64,000 nucleotides of DNA from positions 4,161,262 to 4,225,261 of the forward strand of contig CM034145.1 in assembly GCA_019914995.1 (NCBI GenBank), in the 5' to 3' direction. The DNA comes from Acanthochlamys bracteata. Taxonomy: Eukaryota; Streptophyta; Magnoliopsida; Pandanales; Velloziaceae. Made by a program: the position numbers and the translations under genes. Of the stretch, positions 22,862-34,578 are shown in pieces (positions within the stretch are counted from its first letter, which is position 1; each line of letters starts with the position of its first letter). The notes under the pieces were generated by a model. That model was not told the DNA's origin, did no database searches, and was given only the letters and a program-made list of their open reading frames with translations.

Positions 22862-24781
22862 TCACCTGATGGTTTTCTTATCTTCATAATATCTACACAA
22901 ATTTACAAACAAAACAAAGCTCAGAGAACTCAGCAAAGCCAGAAACCAGTAGTAATTGTCCAGCCTTGCTTCTTGCATATCGTCAGAAAACCAGCTATGC
23001 TCTTTACCCTTTGCTCGAGTGATCATTTCAACAGCAGATATAAGTAGAGCACTTACAAAGCTACCGACTCCGAAAACACTTAGGTAGAGCCCTATGCCGA
23101 CAGTTCTCATTGTAGACGGTACTTGAGAGTAGAAGAATTCCTGCATACCGACGACCGTAAAAACGTCTGAGATCCCTAGCAAAATGTACTGAGGCAGTAA
23201 CCAGAAAATGCTCAGTTGCTTTTGTAGTGTTTCTGAATCAAGAGGTCTTCCTCTTCGACTGGTTTCGAGCCGCTTGGATTCGACTGCTGCTGCAACAACC
23301 ATGGCAATGATTGAAAGAACCATTCCTATGCCAATCCGCTGCAAGACGGTAATTCCATCTTCTCCACTAGTAAACGAACGACCAAGTGTAATTATGATCT
23401 TGTCGTAGATTGGTATTAGTAGTATGATAGATATCGTTATCACGCTCTGCAACATCGCTGGAGGTATTTGAAAGCATGGGCCAACGTTCCGCTTCATCAC
23501 CGTTCCTTGTTTTGTGAAGAACGTTACAGGCTGTTGGAAGATTACCGCAAACATAAGCAGCATCAACCAAATTGGTAGAAGCCTTAATATTGTTCTACCT
23601 ATGCTTGTTTCTTCTTTCGATTCTTTGACAATATTGGCCTGATTTACATGATCCAAATTCTTCGGATTAATATGAAAATCATCTGTAAGAGGTTGCTCCT
23701 CCAATCTACACATGTACAAGAGACTTAAAAAGTCAGCAAGACTATGTCATATTCTACGGACATTATAAATTACGCGCATTTTGAACTTACTCAAGCTCAA
23801 TAATGTCATTGTCTTTACGTTGTAAGTGAAACTTGCTCTGTACGAGATTCTTTGCAGAAACCTTTACCACTTGAATGAATCTTCCAGCAGGTAAGTTATT
23901 GTCTACGTGCTGTTTATAAACATAGAAACGGCTTCCGCAAAAGAAGCAAGCAATTGAAATGCCCATCGCAATAGTGGGGATACCAAACCCAAGTCCCCAA
24001 CCAAGGTTGTCTTGAATATAGGACATGATTAAATTCCCTAAAAGACTACCACTGCACACTCCAAAGTACCACCACTGGAAGAACAAACCCTTTTTGCTTG
24101 TTTTCTCATCATCTTTGCTACCTTGCAAATCGTCTTCAAGTTCAAATTGATCGGCTCCGAATGCTTGCAGGGACGGGTTGTATGCGCCTTGTCCGATGGA
24201 AATCAGATATAGAGTAAAAAATAAAGAAGCTGTCGGCATCCATCCGCACAGTATTGCCCATATTGTCAGTCCAGCAAGTCCCTGCCAAGAAAAAAAAAAA
24301 CCAGAAAATTTAGCTGTTTCAAAATCCATGAAAAGAACAAAATGACTTCAGAAATGCATAAGAACAAGGTTCAAGCTCACCCCAAGATACAGCAAGGAAG
24401 ATGCCGTTATCGTGGAATATCGATCACAGTGAGATGAATCTGCGATAACCGCGCTGACGAGCGGAAGCATTGAAGTGACCCCAATCCAGCCGCTAACATT
24501 CTTCGCGGCTGATGAAGTGCTCATCTTCACAACATCAGTGAGGTAAGTGACCAGGTTTGATGCCACTCCCTTGTATGCAAACCTTTCCACACTTGCCACA
24601 ACTTCAAAACACAAACAACACTGTCAAAAGAAAAGATCCTAAACAACAAAACATCACACAAGAACCCTGCACAAAGATAGCTAGCAAATAATTCAACAAG
24701 AATGAGTTAGTGATTACCTATGATTAGAATACAAGGTTTGCTAAGACCTGGCGAAGAAGAGCTGTTAATCTTCAAGGCCAT
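22862..24781 (-). CDS. NRT1/PTR family (NPF) transporter, NPF5-type, complete
   Basis: Four exons on the minus strand: 24781-24718, 24601-24381, 24281-23791 and 23705-22862. Phases agree and give 539 residues from [13 protein letters not shown] to YYEDKKTIR. The protein belongs to the major facilitator POT/PTR group: N-terminal [26 protein letters not shown], the [12 protein letters not shown] signature in the first cytoplasmic-side loop, [16 protein letters not shown], a long charged central loop (about 240-290, exon 3/4 junction), then [34 protein letters not shown] and [25 protein letters not shown]. Usual family length is 550-600. The proton-coupling motif ExxER has Ala in place of the first Glu (A24-S-V-E27-R28), which I recall as shared by the NPF5.8/5.9 clade. 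Substrate cannot be predicted. A TATA-like run lies near 24840-24856. Confidence 0.94.
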
Positions 24782-25473
24782 TGATGGTGGTGATGGGGAG
24801 CTACTCAGAATACCAAATCTTGTTCTTCATTTTCGGTTACATATATATATACATAGTGCGCCGACAACATCATGCTAACAAAAGGAGCTAGCATTCGCAT
24901 ATAGTGGAATATTTAGTAGTTCTTTTTCTATAATGGAATTGCCCAAAATAAATACTTTGAAGTAGATTGAGGTAGAAAAGATGTCGACATATTTGAAATT
25001 AGAGATTAAAGTTAAAGAAAGAAAGGGAACGGGAAGAAAGCAACACATTCGAGTCACGCAACAAGTGAGTTAAAAAGAGTGATGGAAATGGAATGGAAGA
25101 AACAGAATTTGGTAACTCCTTTGATTGATTGATTGGTTGTAAGCAAAGGTTCATAACGGAAGATTAGAGAAACCTTTTATGTTGAGTGACTGACGCTTAT
25201 ACTTGTTGGGTGACAATTAAGGTTGAGCGTAGAACATTGAGTCATGCAGAGAGCTAGGAGAACTTCTGAAATATCATACTTTGCGCTCCATCTGCGTCCT
25301 ATATTAACATTTTACTTCAACTACATATTGATAACAAGCCGCTGGTTTAATTGCTTAACTCATACAACTCCAGGAAGAACACAGTCACTACGGATTTGTT
25401 TGCTTCATCGTTAGTGTTTCGCAAGTGATTTTTTTATGCCAAAAATTTATTTTCAAATGATTTTTTATATTTA
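24782..25473. other. NPF upstream region
   Basis: 5' leader and promoter of the minus-strand transporter, with TATATATATA near 24840-24855. No other gene seen. Confidence 0.5.
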
Positions 25474-25736
25474 GGACATATTTCAGTTACAATGAACTTT
25501 ACTTTTTCTTTTCTGATTTTGAATTCTATCGCTTCAATTATTTCTATTATTACTACAAACTTTATTTCACTTTTACCTCAAACTCTACTTCAATCAAAAT
25601 CTAATTCTAAATTTCACTTTATATATTTTAATAATTATTATAAATTCTACTTCTATCGAATCTCACTTTTTATTGGACTTCGCTTTTATTAAATTCACTA
25701 TTATGAAACTCACGTTTATATAATCCAAATACACTC
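25474..25736. mobile_element. Tourist-like MITE
   Basis: The ends GGACATATTTCAG and the complement of GAGTGTATTTGGA are flanked by TTA at 25471-25473 and 25737-25739. The interior has repeated 'ttcactttta' words as in other members of the family. An open frame inside has no protein-like features. Confidence 0.6.
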
Positions 25737-26926
25737 TTAGTTTCACAACTTCACTTTCATAAATTTCCTTTCTAATAATTTATTATTTATTTATTTTTCA
25801 AAAACTTATTTTCTAACAAATAAAACATGCCGTAGGAATAATGTGGATATCTGGAAAAGTTTAACATCTTATTTCTAATTTTTTTCACATTTTTTTAATA
25901 AAGTTTATACAATATTTTATAATTTTTTTTAAAAGTTAAATAATATAAAAAAAATTCTATGTCGTGAGATTTATTATTAATTATTTTTATTTTTTTAAAT
26001 TAGAAAAATAGAACTTATTCAATTTAAAATATATTTTTTTAAAAAAATATTTTTCAATAAGTACTTTTGAATATCCTCTACGATCCGTTAAACTTATTTT
26101 TCCTCTTGCAATTGACCACAGTTATATGTACATTTTTGAACCAAACAAACATAGATTAATTGGATCAAGGAGGAAAGTTAGCACCACAATTAACTCATTA
26201 TCCCTCCCCCTAGTGTTGCACTTTAATTTCTTCACGTACGCATGGGAAGAGCAGGACGCTTCTCTCAGGATGGGTGCGTTTAAGATAGATTTCTAAAAAG
26301 GCGATATTATAACTGATGTTGAGGATGGACTAACAAATAGTTCGATTTTATTCTAGATACATTTATCATTTTCAACTAGATATTTGTACAAGTATATAAG
26401 GTGTGTTTTTTTTTTTTTTTGCATCAGATTAATTTTATTAGCCAAAAAATTCTTTTTAGATGATTTCATATATTTGTTATAAGAATTTATTTTTTGAAAA
26501 AAATTGTTTTCGGAAACTTACTTTTCATAAAAATAGCACATCTGTTAATGTGGTGAACAAAAAAGTGGTAATATTCATAAAACTAATACTAAACTTTTTA
26601 GAGTCCAATTGTAATCAAGTTTCTTTCATATAGTGGGCATTTAATAATGGTCAAGTTGTTCATATCAACAAGCCTTGCTCACCTAATTAAAGTACTCCCA
26701 AATTCTTGGGTGCTTACCCGGTAACCATTTCACTTAGATCAGAAACAAATTAAAAATATTGGGTGCTCTCTTAATTCCTCCTTATATTCACTTAGTTTAA
26801 ACAGACAGTTCATATCAGATAATGTTTTGGAAGTGATCATAAAATAAAGTTTTTTTTTTAATAAACAAAAGTTTTGAGATTATTTTAAAAATAAGTTTGA
26901 AAGTTTGATTTTAATTATATATATAT
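25737..26926. other. AT-rich intergenic, nothing recognised
   Basis: No gene, RNA or clear terminal repeat was seen apart from a T18 run at about 26403-26420. Confidence 0.45.
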
Positions 26927-27349
26927 GAGGAGAAATAGAGGCACTCCAACTCTTATGCATATTTCAGCGCACTCCAAGATCGTTTGTGGCCGTGGAGACC
27001 TTCAAATTTAATCTCTACTATTGGATATAAAGAACTACGAGTCGTTAACATATTTACAAAATTTCATCTCGATCGGATTACGAATAGACCTTCATCCGGT
27101 CATTTGATCAAGATAACTAAAAAGAGATACATATTTTGTTAACTTTTACTATTTGTGTTATCATTATAAAGTGATCGAATAAAGGTCTATTCGTAGTCTG
27201 ATCGAGATAAAATTTTGTCAGTATGTTAACGACTCGTAGTTCTTCATATCCAACGGTAGAGATTGCATTTGAAGGTCTCCACGGCCACAAACGGCCGTAG
27301 AGTGCGCTGGAATATGCATAAAGGTTGGAGTGCCCCCTATCCCTTCCCT
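26927..27349. mobile_element. long-arm fold-back MITE, type 1
   Basis: Arms of about 185 bp are inverted copies. The left has 'ggcactccaactcttatgca', 'gactgcg'-free 'tttgtggccgtggagacctt' and 'aagaactacgagtcgttaac'; the right has their complements ('gttaacgactcgtagttctt', 'ggttggagtgcc'). It is flanked on both sides by (TA)n. No coding capacity. The closest relative in the window is 63597-64000. Confidence 0.85.
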
Positions 27350-27369
27350 ATATATATATGACAATTCTT

Positions 27370-27727
27370 TCTTTAGAGGCACTAATGAACATTTTATCTT
27401 TGAATTATGATCATGTGATCATCAAATCTAATGTTCACCATTGGATATAAAAAAAAATAAGTTACAAACTTTCTCAAAAAGTTTTATTTTAATTGGATTA
27501 CGAACCAATCTCCATTAGGCCATTTAATCAAATGATAAAAATGATACAATAAAGATATTTTTAAATTTCTTTTCTGTCAATTTTAATCAAGTGATTAGAT
27601 AGAGGTGAATTCTTAATCTTATTGAGTTAAAAATTTTGAATATGATTTTAACTCATTATTCTTTATATCCAACGGTGAAAATTAAATTTATAATTACTCC
27701 GATCATAAAACGAAAAAGAAGTGCATG
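27370..27727. mobile_element. long-arm fold-back MITE, type 2 (older copy)
   Basis: Shares 'ccattggatata', 'gatcaaatg' and their complements with 62730-63137 and 63167-63530 but is more diverged. It abuts the type 1 element across a short TA-rich spacer and ends in (TA)n. Confidence 0.65.
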
Positions 27728-28348
27728 TATATATATATATATAAGTAAAAAATTTATTAAAAATATAAAATAATTATTTAAATAATAAGTATTACAAAAT
27801 TTAGCCAAGGGCTTCTTTACTAATCCAACAAACTCATGTTTTTAAAATTCTAAATTCACTTTTAATATACTATAAATACAAAAAATTATATTATTAAATA
27901 ATTTTAATTTTTTATTTTAAAAAAAATAAGTTTAGTTTAAAGTATGACGCCCCAATTGTGAAATGTCCTCTTAATAAAAGGCATCAACAAAGAGGTACCT
28001 GACGACAGAAGCAAGACAAGTGTGCCTATGCACAGAAAACCTTTCAAATTAAATAATCATGCTGTTCATAACAAAATATTAGATTATCCGAAAATACATT
28101 AATTCGTATCCCTACAATCTTTAGATTAAACGCTGCTATTAATTAGATATCAACAAAATTTTTGATCTGACGGTGGGGAAGGATGTACTTTACGAGTATA
28201 TTGTAATTTCACGTAGTTCATGCGATGCAACTACTGTTTGCAACAATATTCACAAGAGAGGGTAATGTAAATCTAATGTAGTAATACTTTTAATAAATAA
28301 AAGATGTTAAGAAATTTTTTATTACCTCTTTTTAGAAAGGACTTATAC
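27728..28348. other. intergenic, nothing recognised
   Basis: AT-rich with no open frame or repeat structure of note. Confidence 0.4.
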
Positions 28349-28349
28349 G

Positions 28350-30645
28350 TATTGACCGTGAGTCAATATGTAGTTAATATTTTAGGTATTTAGAATATCT
28401 TTTTTTAAATTAAATTTTTTATTTTAATTTTTTTATGTAGTATTATAAGGAGTTTATATATATTTATATTAAAGAATTAATGTATAAGTTGGAATACATT
28501 GATGAAGATGGAATAAAATTAAAATAATTATTTATCCGAATATCAGAATAAAATCTTATTTTTGCTTTATTCGCCGCCGTCGTGTAAGGTAACGGCTCCA
28601 ACGGTCAAATCCGACCAAAATATATCTGTCGTCGTCGTGAAAGATAGGTTAGACTCCGATTAAACATATCCATCGTTATCGTAGAAGATAACGACCTTGA
28701 CGGTTATATTCCTATCATATCATCCAGCTCTATCGTAGAGATACAATTATAAGGGTTAAAAATTCCGACCATCATATTTGGTGATAGAATTTAAAATTTC
28801 AAAAAAAAAAAAAAAAAAACTATTATGCCTCACCGCCGTCTTCCTTATCTCCTTCCTTATTGATGTCGTTTTGCTATCACTGCCATCATCGCCGCCTCCT
28901 CCTCAAACTAGATCGCACGGCGCTTTGCCACTGCTCGCTCCATCAAGAAATTTTTGTTGTCGATAAATTTCTTTCTCTCCTTCACCAGAGAGATTTTCTA
29001 CTACCGCCGAGAGAGATCTTTTTCTCTCCAATCGCTGAAAACTTTCTCATCATACTGAATCAAATCACTACTCGATTTGCTTTCTCACATTTCGATCACT
29101 GCTTGATCAGCGTCGTTGTTGCTACACCTCAAAGACCTCCATACTTATGTCGACCCCTAACCAAGATCTCTCACCGCCATTTGAACTAGCTGCTTCTCAC
29201 CGCCGCTATCTTCTCCTCACAGGGTCTCTCGATTGATTTTATCATTGCTTGTTCTCTGCTTCTCTGCCTGCTGCTGCTTCATTGCCGGACCGCCATTAGT
29301 TGATCCAATAGCCTGATTGATCACCACATAGCTGTAGATTTGTTGCAAATCGATGATCGTCATTTTCTCCGGTCATCCTGCCTCCCGTGCCCACACGCTA
29401 ACCTGCTCCGCTGGATCGTCGCCACTTACTGATCTGACCTGACATCGGCTCCAACTCGCCATAACCAGATCGATTGAGCTAAACCAATCAAACCCAAAAT
29501 CAAATCGAACTGGAGCCGAATCAAATCAGATTAGATTCAAAGCCGAGCTACAGTGAACCAGTTTGACCCAAATCGAGCCACATTGAACTATATTCAGTTC
29601 AAACTTGTTTGACTGAGCTAGACCACACTAGATTGAGGATGATTGGTTCAATTTTATACCAGAATCGATAAAACCAGATTAAACCAAAACAGACCCGGTT
29701 CGAAATGAATTAGACCTGACCAGACTGATCCAATCTAATCTGGACATAAAAGTCCGACTCGATCTAGAGGAGAATGTCCTCCCGGCTTCGAGCTCATCGG
29801 TAAAGGGTAGCGAGGTGAGATAAGGACCAATTATTTTCTCAACCTAGAAAAAATCGACGCCTTCTATTCTTCGGGGTGACTCAATTCCATTGGGGGTGAG
29901 ACTCGCTGGAATATAATGCAGGCTGGAACGTGGGAATTCGAGGTCTCATGAATGACTTTTTTTTTTATCCGGATAGACAGGTCCGATCCGATCAAAACAG
30001 GCAAGTCTGATCCGATACAGATAGAAAGATCCGACCTAGTTAGGACAGACAAGTCCGATCCGATACAAATAGAAAGATCCGATCCGATCCGATTAGGACA
30101 GATGAGTTCGACTCGATCCAGACAGACAGATCTGATCCAATCAAGACAAACAAGTCCGATCCGATCTAGACAGACAAATCAGACCTGATTCGGACAAATA
30201 AATCTTACCCAACTGGAACATACAAGTATGATTTGACCCAAACTATCAAATCCTACTGGATAGAAAGATCTGGTCCAACCTATTCGACCTAACCTAAACC
30301 GGCCTGATAAATCAGACTTCAAGTAAAATATTTTATGACTCATTGAGCAAGTTAGGCATCAATAATATTTTTTAACCAATTTGAAAGAGAGTATTGATGC
30401 GAGTCAATATATATGTAGTATTTTAGATATATAAAAATATTTTTTTTAGAGTTAGATATCTTTTTTAATTTAGAGCTCTCCTAAATTAAATATATTTTTT
30501 TATTTAGAATTTTTTTATTTAGTATTATAAAGAGTCTATATATATATTTGTACTGAATGATTCATGAATAAGTTGGAATAAGTTGATGAAGATGAAATAA
30601 TATTGAAATAATTTTTCATCAGTATAATTTTTCATTACAGATAAT
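28350..30645. mobile_element. coding-poor LTR-type fossil (LARD/TRIM-like)
   Basis: Direct terminal repeats of about 210-250 bp (28350-28560 and 30392-30645) share 'gagtcaatat', 'tagtattataa', 'aagttggaata' and 'gttgatgaagat' (variants thereof). The right repeat is preceded by a purine tract, GAAAGAGAG. The 1.8-kb interior has no recognisable gag or pol. It is CT-rich at 28830-29420 and becomes a degenerate minisatellite at 29440-30300. The repeats have clearly diverged, so the insertion is old. No convincing primer-binding site was found, so the LTR label is inference. Confidence 0.5.
29950..30250. repeat. degenerate minisatellite (GATCCGATCC-rich)
   Basis: Irregular repeats built from 'gacagacaagtccgatccga' and 'agaaagatccgatccgat' variants with spacing of about 25-35 bp. 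Part of it stays open in one frame only because the unit length suits it. Confidence 0.75.
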
Positions 30646-31743
30646 TTATTGTATATTTTTTAAATTTTTTCTACAATATTATGTATAATTTTTTGAGTTT
30701 GAAAATTTAAAAAATAATTGAGAGGTAGTTTTGAAGTGCTTAAAATAAAAAAAAAATTAAATAAAATTTATTTTTCAGAAAATATATTTGATGTTTTATT
30801 TGAAAAACTAATAAAATTATACATAGAATAATTTTATGTACAAGTTATGTATATTTTAAATATTTTTAAAAAATTTACTTAAAAATTAAAATAAAATAAT
30901 AAAATAAAATAAAAAATAGAATGACAAACGGCTCAGAAAATGGGATACCAAACGCACACCATCCGTGCTGCATAGGTTGGTTCTGGAAGAGTAATTTGGT
31001 CAGATAAGATGGGGGAACGAATATGTTGTTTGTAATGGATTGTAGGGATTGCGAGTGAAATCCACACTGGCAAGCACTAAAAAGTGTCACCAGCTTCCCC
31101 ACTACTGCCACTTACATAATGATGCATGGGATCGTACGCATATATTACAAGCATGCCTTTAGAGTTTTCTCTAATAAGATCAGATCAGCCTATGAAAATT
31201 TCTCTTCGTGAGTTTTTAGTGCAATTTTGAAGTTTTCAAATTCAAAAAATCATATATAATATTATAAATTTTTTTTAAATAAAAAATATGAATAATTTAT
31301 ATGTTATAAGATAAGTATTTATACAAATATTTATTTTTAAGAAAATTGTAGAAATTCTTTTAAAATTTCCTTTTTTTAAAAAATTATGATTTTGTCAACT
31401 ATTTCAAACAAAATTGTAGAGTCTTGTTATAGTTTTTAAACAAGCCCATTTAAAAAACAATAAATGTATTGCCCTATGTTTTCGCAACAAAAAAAAAAAA
31501 AAAATCGTCTTGCTTCTCGATTTTGTACATGCTAGAAACTAATTTCTTTATTGCTCAGATTAAAATTCTCACATTAAATTAGGTAGTGCTGCAAGCGATA
31601 ACTTTAAGTTTGGTAAGATATAATGGACTTTGATGTAATGATGTCTATCATCAATTTGATTGTAAATTTAATCACGACTGAGCTAAATATTGATACCAAT
31701 ATTATTTCAAAAATGTTTGAATTTATTTTGGGGTATCAAAAAT
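30646..31743. other. AT-rich region upstream of the MTP12-like gene
   Basis: No gene seen. An A run lies at about 31490-31503. Confidence 0.45.
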
Positions 31744-31749
31744 TATAAA
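31744..31749 (+). promoter_or_regulatory. candidate TATA box of the MTP12-like gene
   Basis: TATAAA about 245 bp before the ATG at 31993; the leader contains a TTC-rich tract (31935-31955). Confidence 0.4.
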
Positions 31750-31992
31750 CCTTGGTTTTAGTAATAACGGATACCTGGTGCAGCAACCCGAACCAGACTA
31801 GATTAACAGATACCCATTCCTCTACCAAACCCAACTCCAGCAAGCCTTACGATTACCCAACGACTCATCCAACAAAACCCGACCTGTTCACCACCATTCG
31901 TCCGATATGTTTATTCGGACTAGTCCGACAAACTTCTTTCTTCTTCTTCTTCTTCGTTGTTTATCATTTCTCTCTGCCCGATCTCCGCCGCA

Positions 31993-34578
31993 ATGAATAC
32001 CAACATCTCCGCCGTCATCGCAGCGAGCGATTCCTCCGCCATTCCTACTGGCCGTCACCGTCACCAATCTGACCGCCACGAACAGCAACAAAACAATCTC
32101 CGCCTCTCCCTTCCTCCTCCATCTCCAATCCCATCCTTCCGTTCCTTCCCTTCAACTCCGTCCTCCGCCTCAACTCCTTCCAAGCTCCGCCGCCCCTCCT
32201 CCACCTCCGCCGCCACCCCTATAACTCTTCCATACCTGCTCATTCTCTTTCTCTCTCTCCGCTCTCTATACTCTCTCTCTCCTATCCTCTCTACTTCTCT
32301 CCCTCTCCTCCCTTTCGCTTTCCTTCTCTCTCTTCTCTCTCTCTTATTCTCTTCTCTCTTCCCTTCACCAACAAACCCTTTCTCTTCAATCCCTTCTCTA
32401 TCTTCTTCACTTCGCTCTATTCTTTTCAAATCACTTCTTTTCACTACTTCTCTTCTTCTGAGACTTCATGGTCTCAAACTTTGCGGCCCTTTTCCAACTA
32501 TTCTCGGTGAATTTTCTGGCAATTTAATCGCGCGATCACTATCGAAACCTGCGAAACGCAATGCAGCTTCCCGTGGAGTTATTTTCTTGTTTCTTTCATT
32601 GTTGTTTCTGTCTTTCAGTTGGGACAGAGCGGGTTGTTTCCCGCTTTCATTGTCGTCTCTATCTCAGATGGAAGGATGCAGTCGAGTTCCTATGTTGATG
32701 TTGCCGTTGTTTTCTGGATGTTTCGGGTTTTTGGAACGATCAACCGGTAACTGGATCTCTCTAAGGGTGATTGGACGTAGACAGGCTCGCTTGCTGTCTC
32801 TTGCGATTGCTACTGTCGTACTATTCGTCCTGGCTTGTTTTAGCTTGATAGTGAATGAGAAGAGAGGTATTGCTGTTCTGTCTTTGGGTAATACTGCGTT
32901 GCCGTTGCTGAATTTTGCAATCTTTGTTGCTGTTCTGAGCGAGAAGTATGGTGGTGACAAAGGTAGTAAGGATTTCAGTCGTGAGTTTTTGGTGACCTTT
33001 TTGTCTACTCTGGTTCTTGAATTGTTCTATTTTCCGAAGCTTTCTTTGCCTGGGCTTCTACTATGTGGCCTGTTGATGTGGCTTGCTCTAAGGGAACTGG
33101 TGTCTTCATCTTTGGATCATGTAGAATTGGGTAGTGAAGATGCTTTGGAGTCCTTGAATTCAATGATCATGAAGCCGCTTCGCCACATTCTTAGCGAGAG
33201 GAAGTCAAGGAAGATCGCACTCTTTCTACTGATTAATACTGCATATATGGTAGTGGAATTTGTTGCTGGATTCATGAGTAATAGTCTGGGTTTGATCTCT
33301 GATGCCTGTCACATGCTATTTGATTGTGCTGCATTGGCGATAGGACTATATGCAACTTATCTTTCACGGCTTCCAGCAAATAACCAGTTCAATTACGGGC
33401 GTGGGAGGTTTGAAGTACTATCTGGTTATGTTAATGCAGTTTTCCTGGTTCTTGTTGGAGCGCTTATAGTTTTGGAGTCTTTAGAGAGGCTTCTTGATCC
33501 GCAGGAGATTTCTCCTAATAGCTTGTTGGCTGTTTCAGTTGGAGGGCTTGCAGTGAATGTGATAGGTCTTATCTTCTTTCATGAGGAGCATCATCATGCT
33601 CATGGTGGCTCTGGTTCTTGTTCTCATTCACATTCTCACCACAGTCATCATCGTGAACATCACCATCATCATCACAGGCACAGTCATCATCACCATAGGC
33701 ATGACAGTTGTAGTAGTAACGATGGATTGAGCTCCATTCACGGCCATAATATCTTAGTTGACAATACGTCCTCTGGGAAGCATTTTAATGAGGCTGATGA
33801 TCATACCAGAGATACTGATAGTAATTATTTACAGAATAAAAAATCTAAAACTGATGCCAAAGTTGTAGAAAACCATCATGACCATCAGCACAGTCATCAG
33901 CACCTTTATCATCGCCACAATGATGACAACCATGTAGATTCATGCGGACATAATCAGGAACAACCAGAAGGCTCTGCAGGTGTTTCGTATCATCATATTG
34001 ATGATCATGATCATGATAAATCCCATAGATACCTTGAGGGCTTTGCTCTTAATGATTCTCACCCTCACTCCTCTGATGTGAAAGATGCATCCTTGGAAGC
34101 AAAAGTGCCAAAAGGTTCCCACAAGAGACATCATATTGACCATAATATGCAAGGTATCTTCTTGCATGTTCTAGCTGATACAATGGGAAGCGTCGGAGTC
34201 GTCGTGTCAACCCTTCTTATTAAATACAAGGGATGGCTTGTTGCTGATCCAGCATGCTCTATATTTATATCTATCATGATCATATCCTCCGTTCTTCCTC
34301 TGCTGAGGAACTCTTCTGAAATTCTGCTACAACGAGTTCCGAGGTCTCATGAAGAAGACATTGAAGTTGCTATTGATGATATCATGAAAATTAAGGGTGT
34401 CACTGGCATTCGGAATTTGCATGTGTGGAACTTCACGAACACAGATATTGTCGGTACAGTTCATCTTCATGTTTCAGCTGCTTGTGATAAGATTTTCACC
34501 AGGAAGAGAGTCCTAGATGTATTAGAAGAAGCTGGTGTTAAAGATATTACCATTCAGATAGAGTGCATCAAAGTTTAA
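31993..34578 (+). CDS. MTP12-like zinc transporter of the cation diffusion facilitator family
   Basis: Intronless, 861 codons from the ATG at 31993 (context GCCGCAATGA). The frame is open 12 codons further upstream but has no ATG there. The protein has a long N-terminal extension with many hydrophobic segments (about 78-380), then the CDF core: TM with SDACHMLFD (Asp437, His440-xxx-Asp444), RFEVLSGYVNAVFLV, a His-rich cytosolic loop of about 190 residues (530-718) with runs of up to six His, and FLHVLADTMGSVGVV (His725-xxx-Asp729), then the C-terminal domain NLHVWNFTNTD...HLHVS. The two HxxxD pairs form the zinc site. In Arabidopsis, MTP12 (ZnT5-like) works with MTP5 in the Golgi membrane to load zinc into the secretory pathway; that partner is inferred here. 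Arabidopsis MTP12 is about 800 residues; the excess lies in the Ser/Pro-rich N-terminus and the His loop. Confidence 0.95.
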   Translation: MNTNISAVIAASDSSAIPTGRHRHQSDRHEQQQNNLRLSLPPPSPIPSFRSFPSTPSSASTPSKLRRPSSTSAATPITLPYLLILFLSLRSLYSLSPILSTSLPLLPFAFLLSLLSLLFSSLFPSPTNPFSSIPSLSSSLRSILFKSLLFTTSLLLRLHGLKLCGPFPTILGEFSGNLIARSLSKPAKRNAASRGVIFLFLSLLFLSFSWDRAGCFPLSLSSLSQMEGCSRVPMLMLPLFSGCFGFLERSTGNWISLRVIGRRQARLLSLAIATVVLFVLACFSLIVNEKRGIAVLSLGNTALPLLNFAIFVAVLSEKYGGDKGSKDFSREFLVTFLSTLVLELFYFPKLSLPGLLLCGLLMWLALRELVSSSLDHVELGSEDALESLNSMIMKPLRHILSERKSRKIALFLLINTAYMVVEFVAGFMSNSLGLISDACHMLFDCAALAIGLYATYLSRLPANNQFNYGRGRFEVLSGYVNAVFLVLVGALIVLESLERLLDPQEISPNSLLAVSVGGLAVNVIGLIFFHEEHHHAHGGSGSCSHSHSHHSHHREHHHHHHRHSHHHHRHDSCSSNDGLSSIHGHNILVDNTSSGKHFNEADDHTRDTDSNYLQNKKSKTDAKVVENHHDHQHSHQHLYHRHNDDNHVDSCGHNQEQPEGSAGVSYHHIDDHDHDKSHRYLEGFALNDSHPHSSDVKDASLEAKVPKGSHKRHHIDHNMQGIFLHVLADTMGSVGVVVSTLLIKYKGWLVADPACSIFISIMIISSVLPLLRNSSEILLQRVPRSHEEDIEVAIDDIMKIKGVTGIRNLHVWNFTNTDIVGTVHLHVSAACDKIFTRKRVLDVLEEAGVKDITIQIECIKV

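Noticed and set aside
28860-29189. 109-codon plus-strand frame
   Set aside because: Compositional frame in CT-rich interior of a repeat element; no motif seen.
29952-30188. 78-codon repeat peptide (IERSDPI units)
   Set aside because: The peptide repeats simply reflect the minisatellite.
31957-31992. Upstream extension of the MTP12-like frame by 12 codons
   Set aside because: The first triplet is TTG, not ATG; the ATG at 31993 has a good context and is the natural start.
32061-32444. 127-codon minus-strand frame opposite the MTP12-like N-terminus
   Set aside because: It is an Arg/Glu-rich by-product of the CT-rich coding tract on the plus strand.
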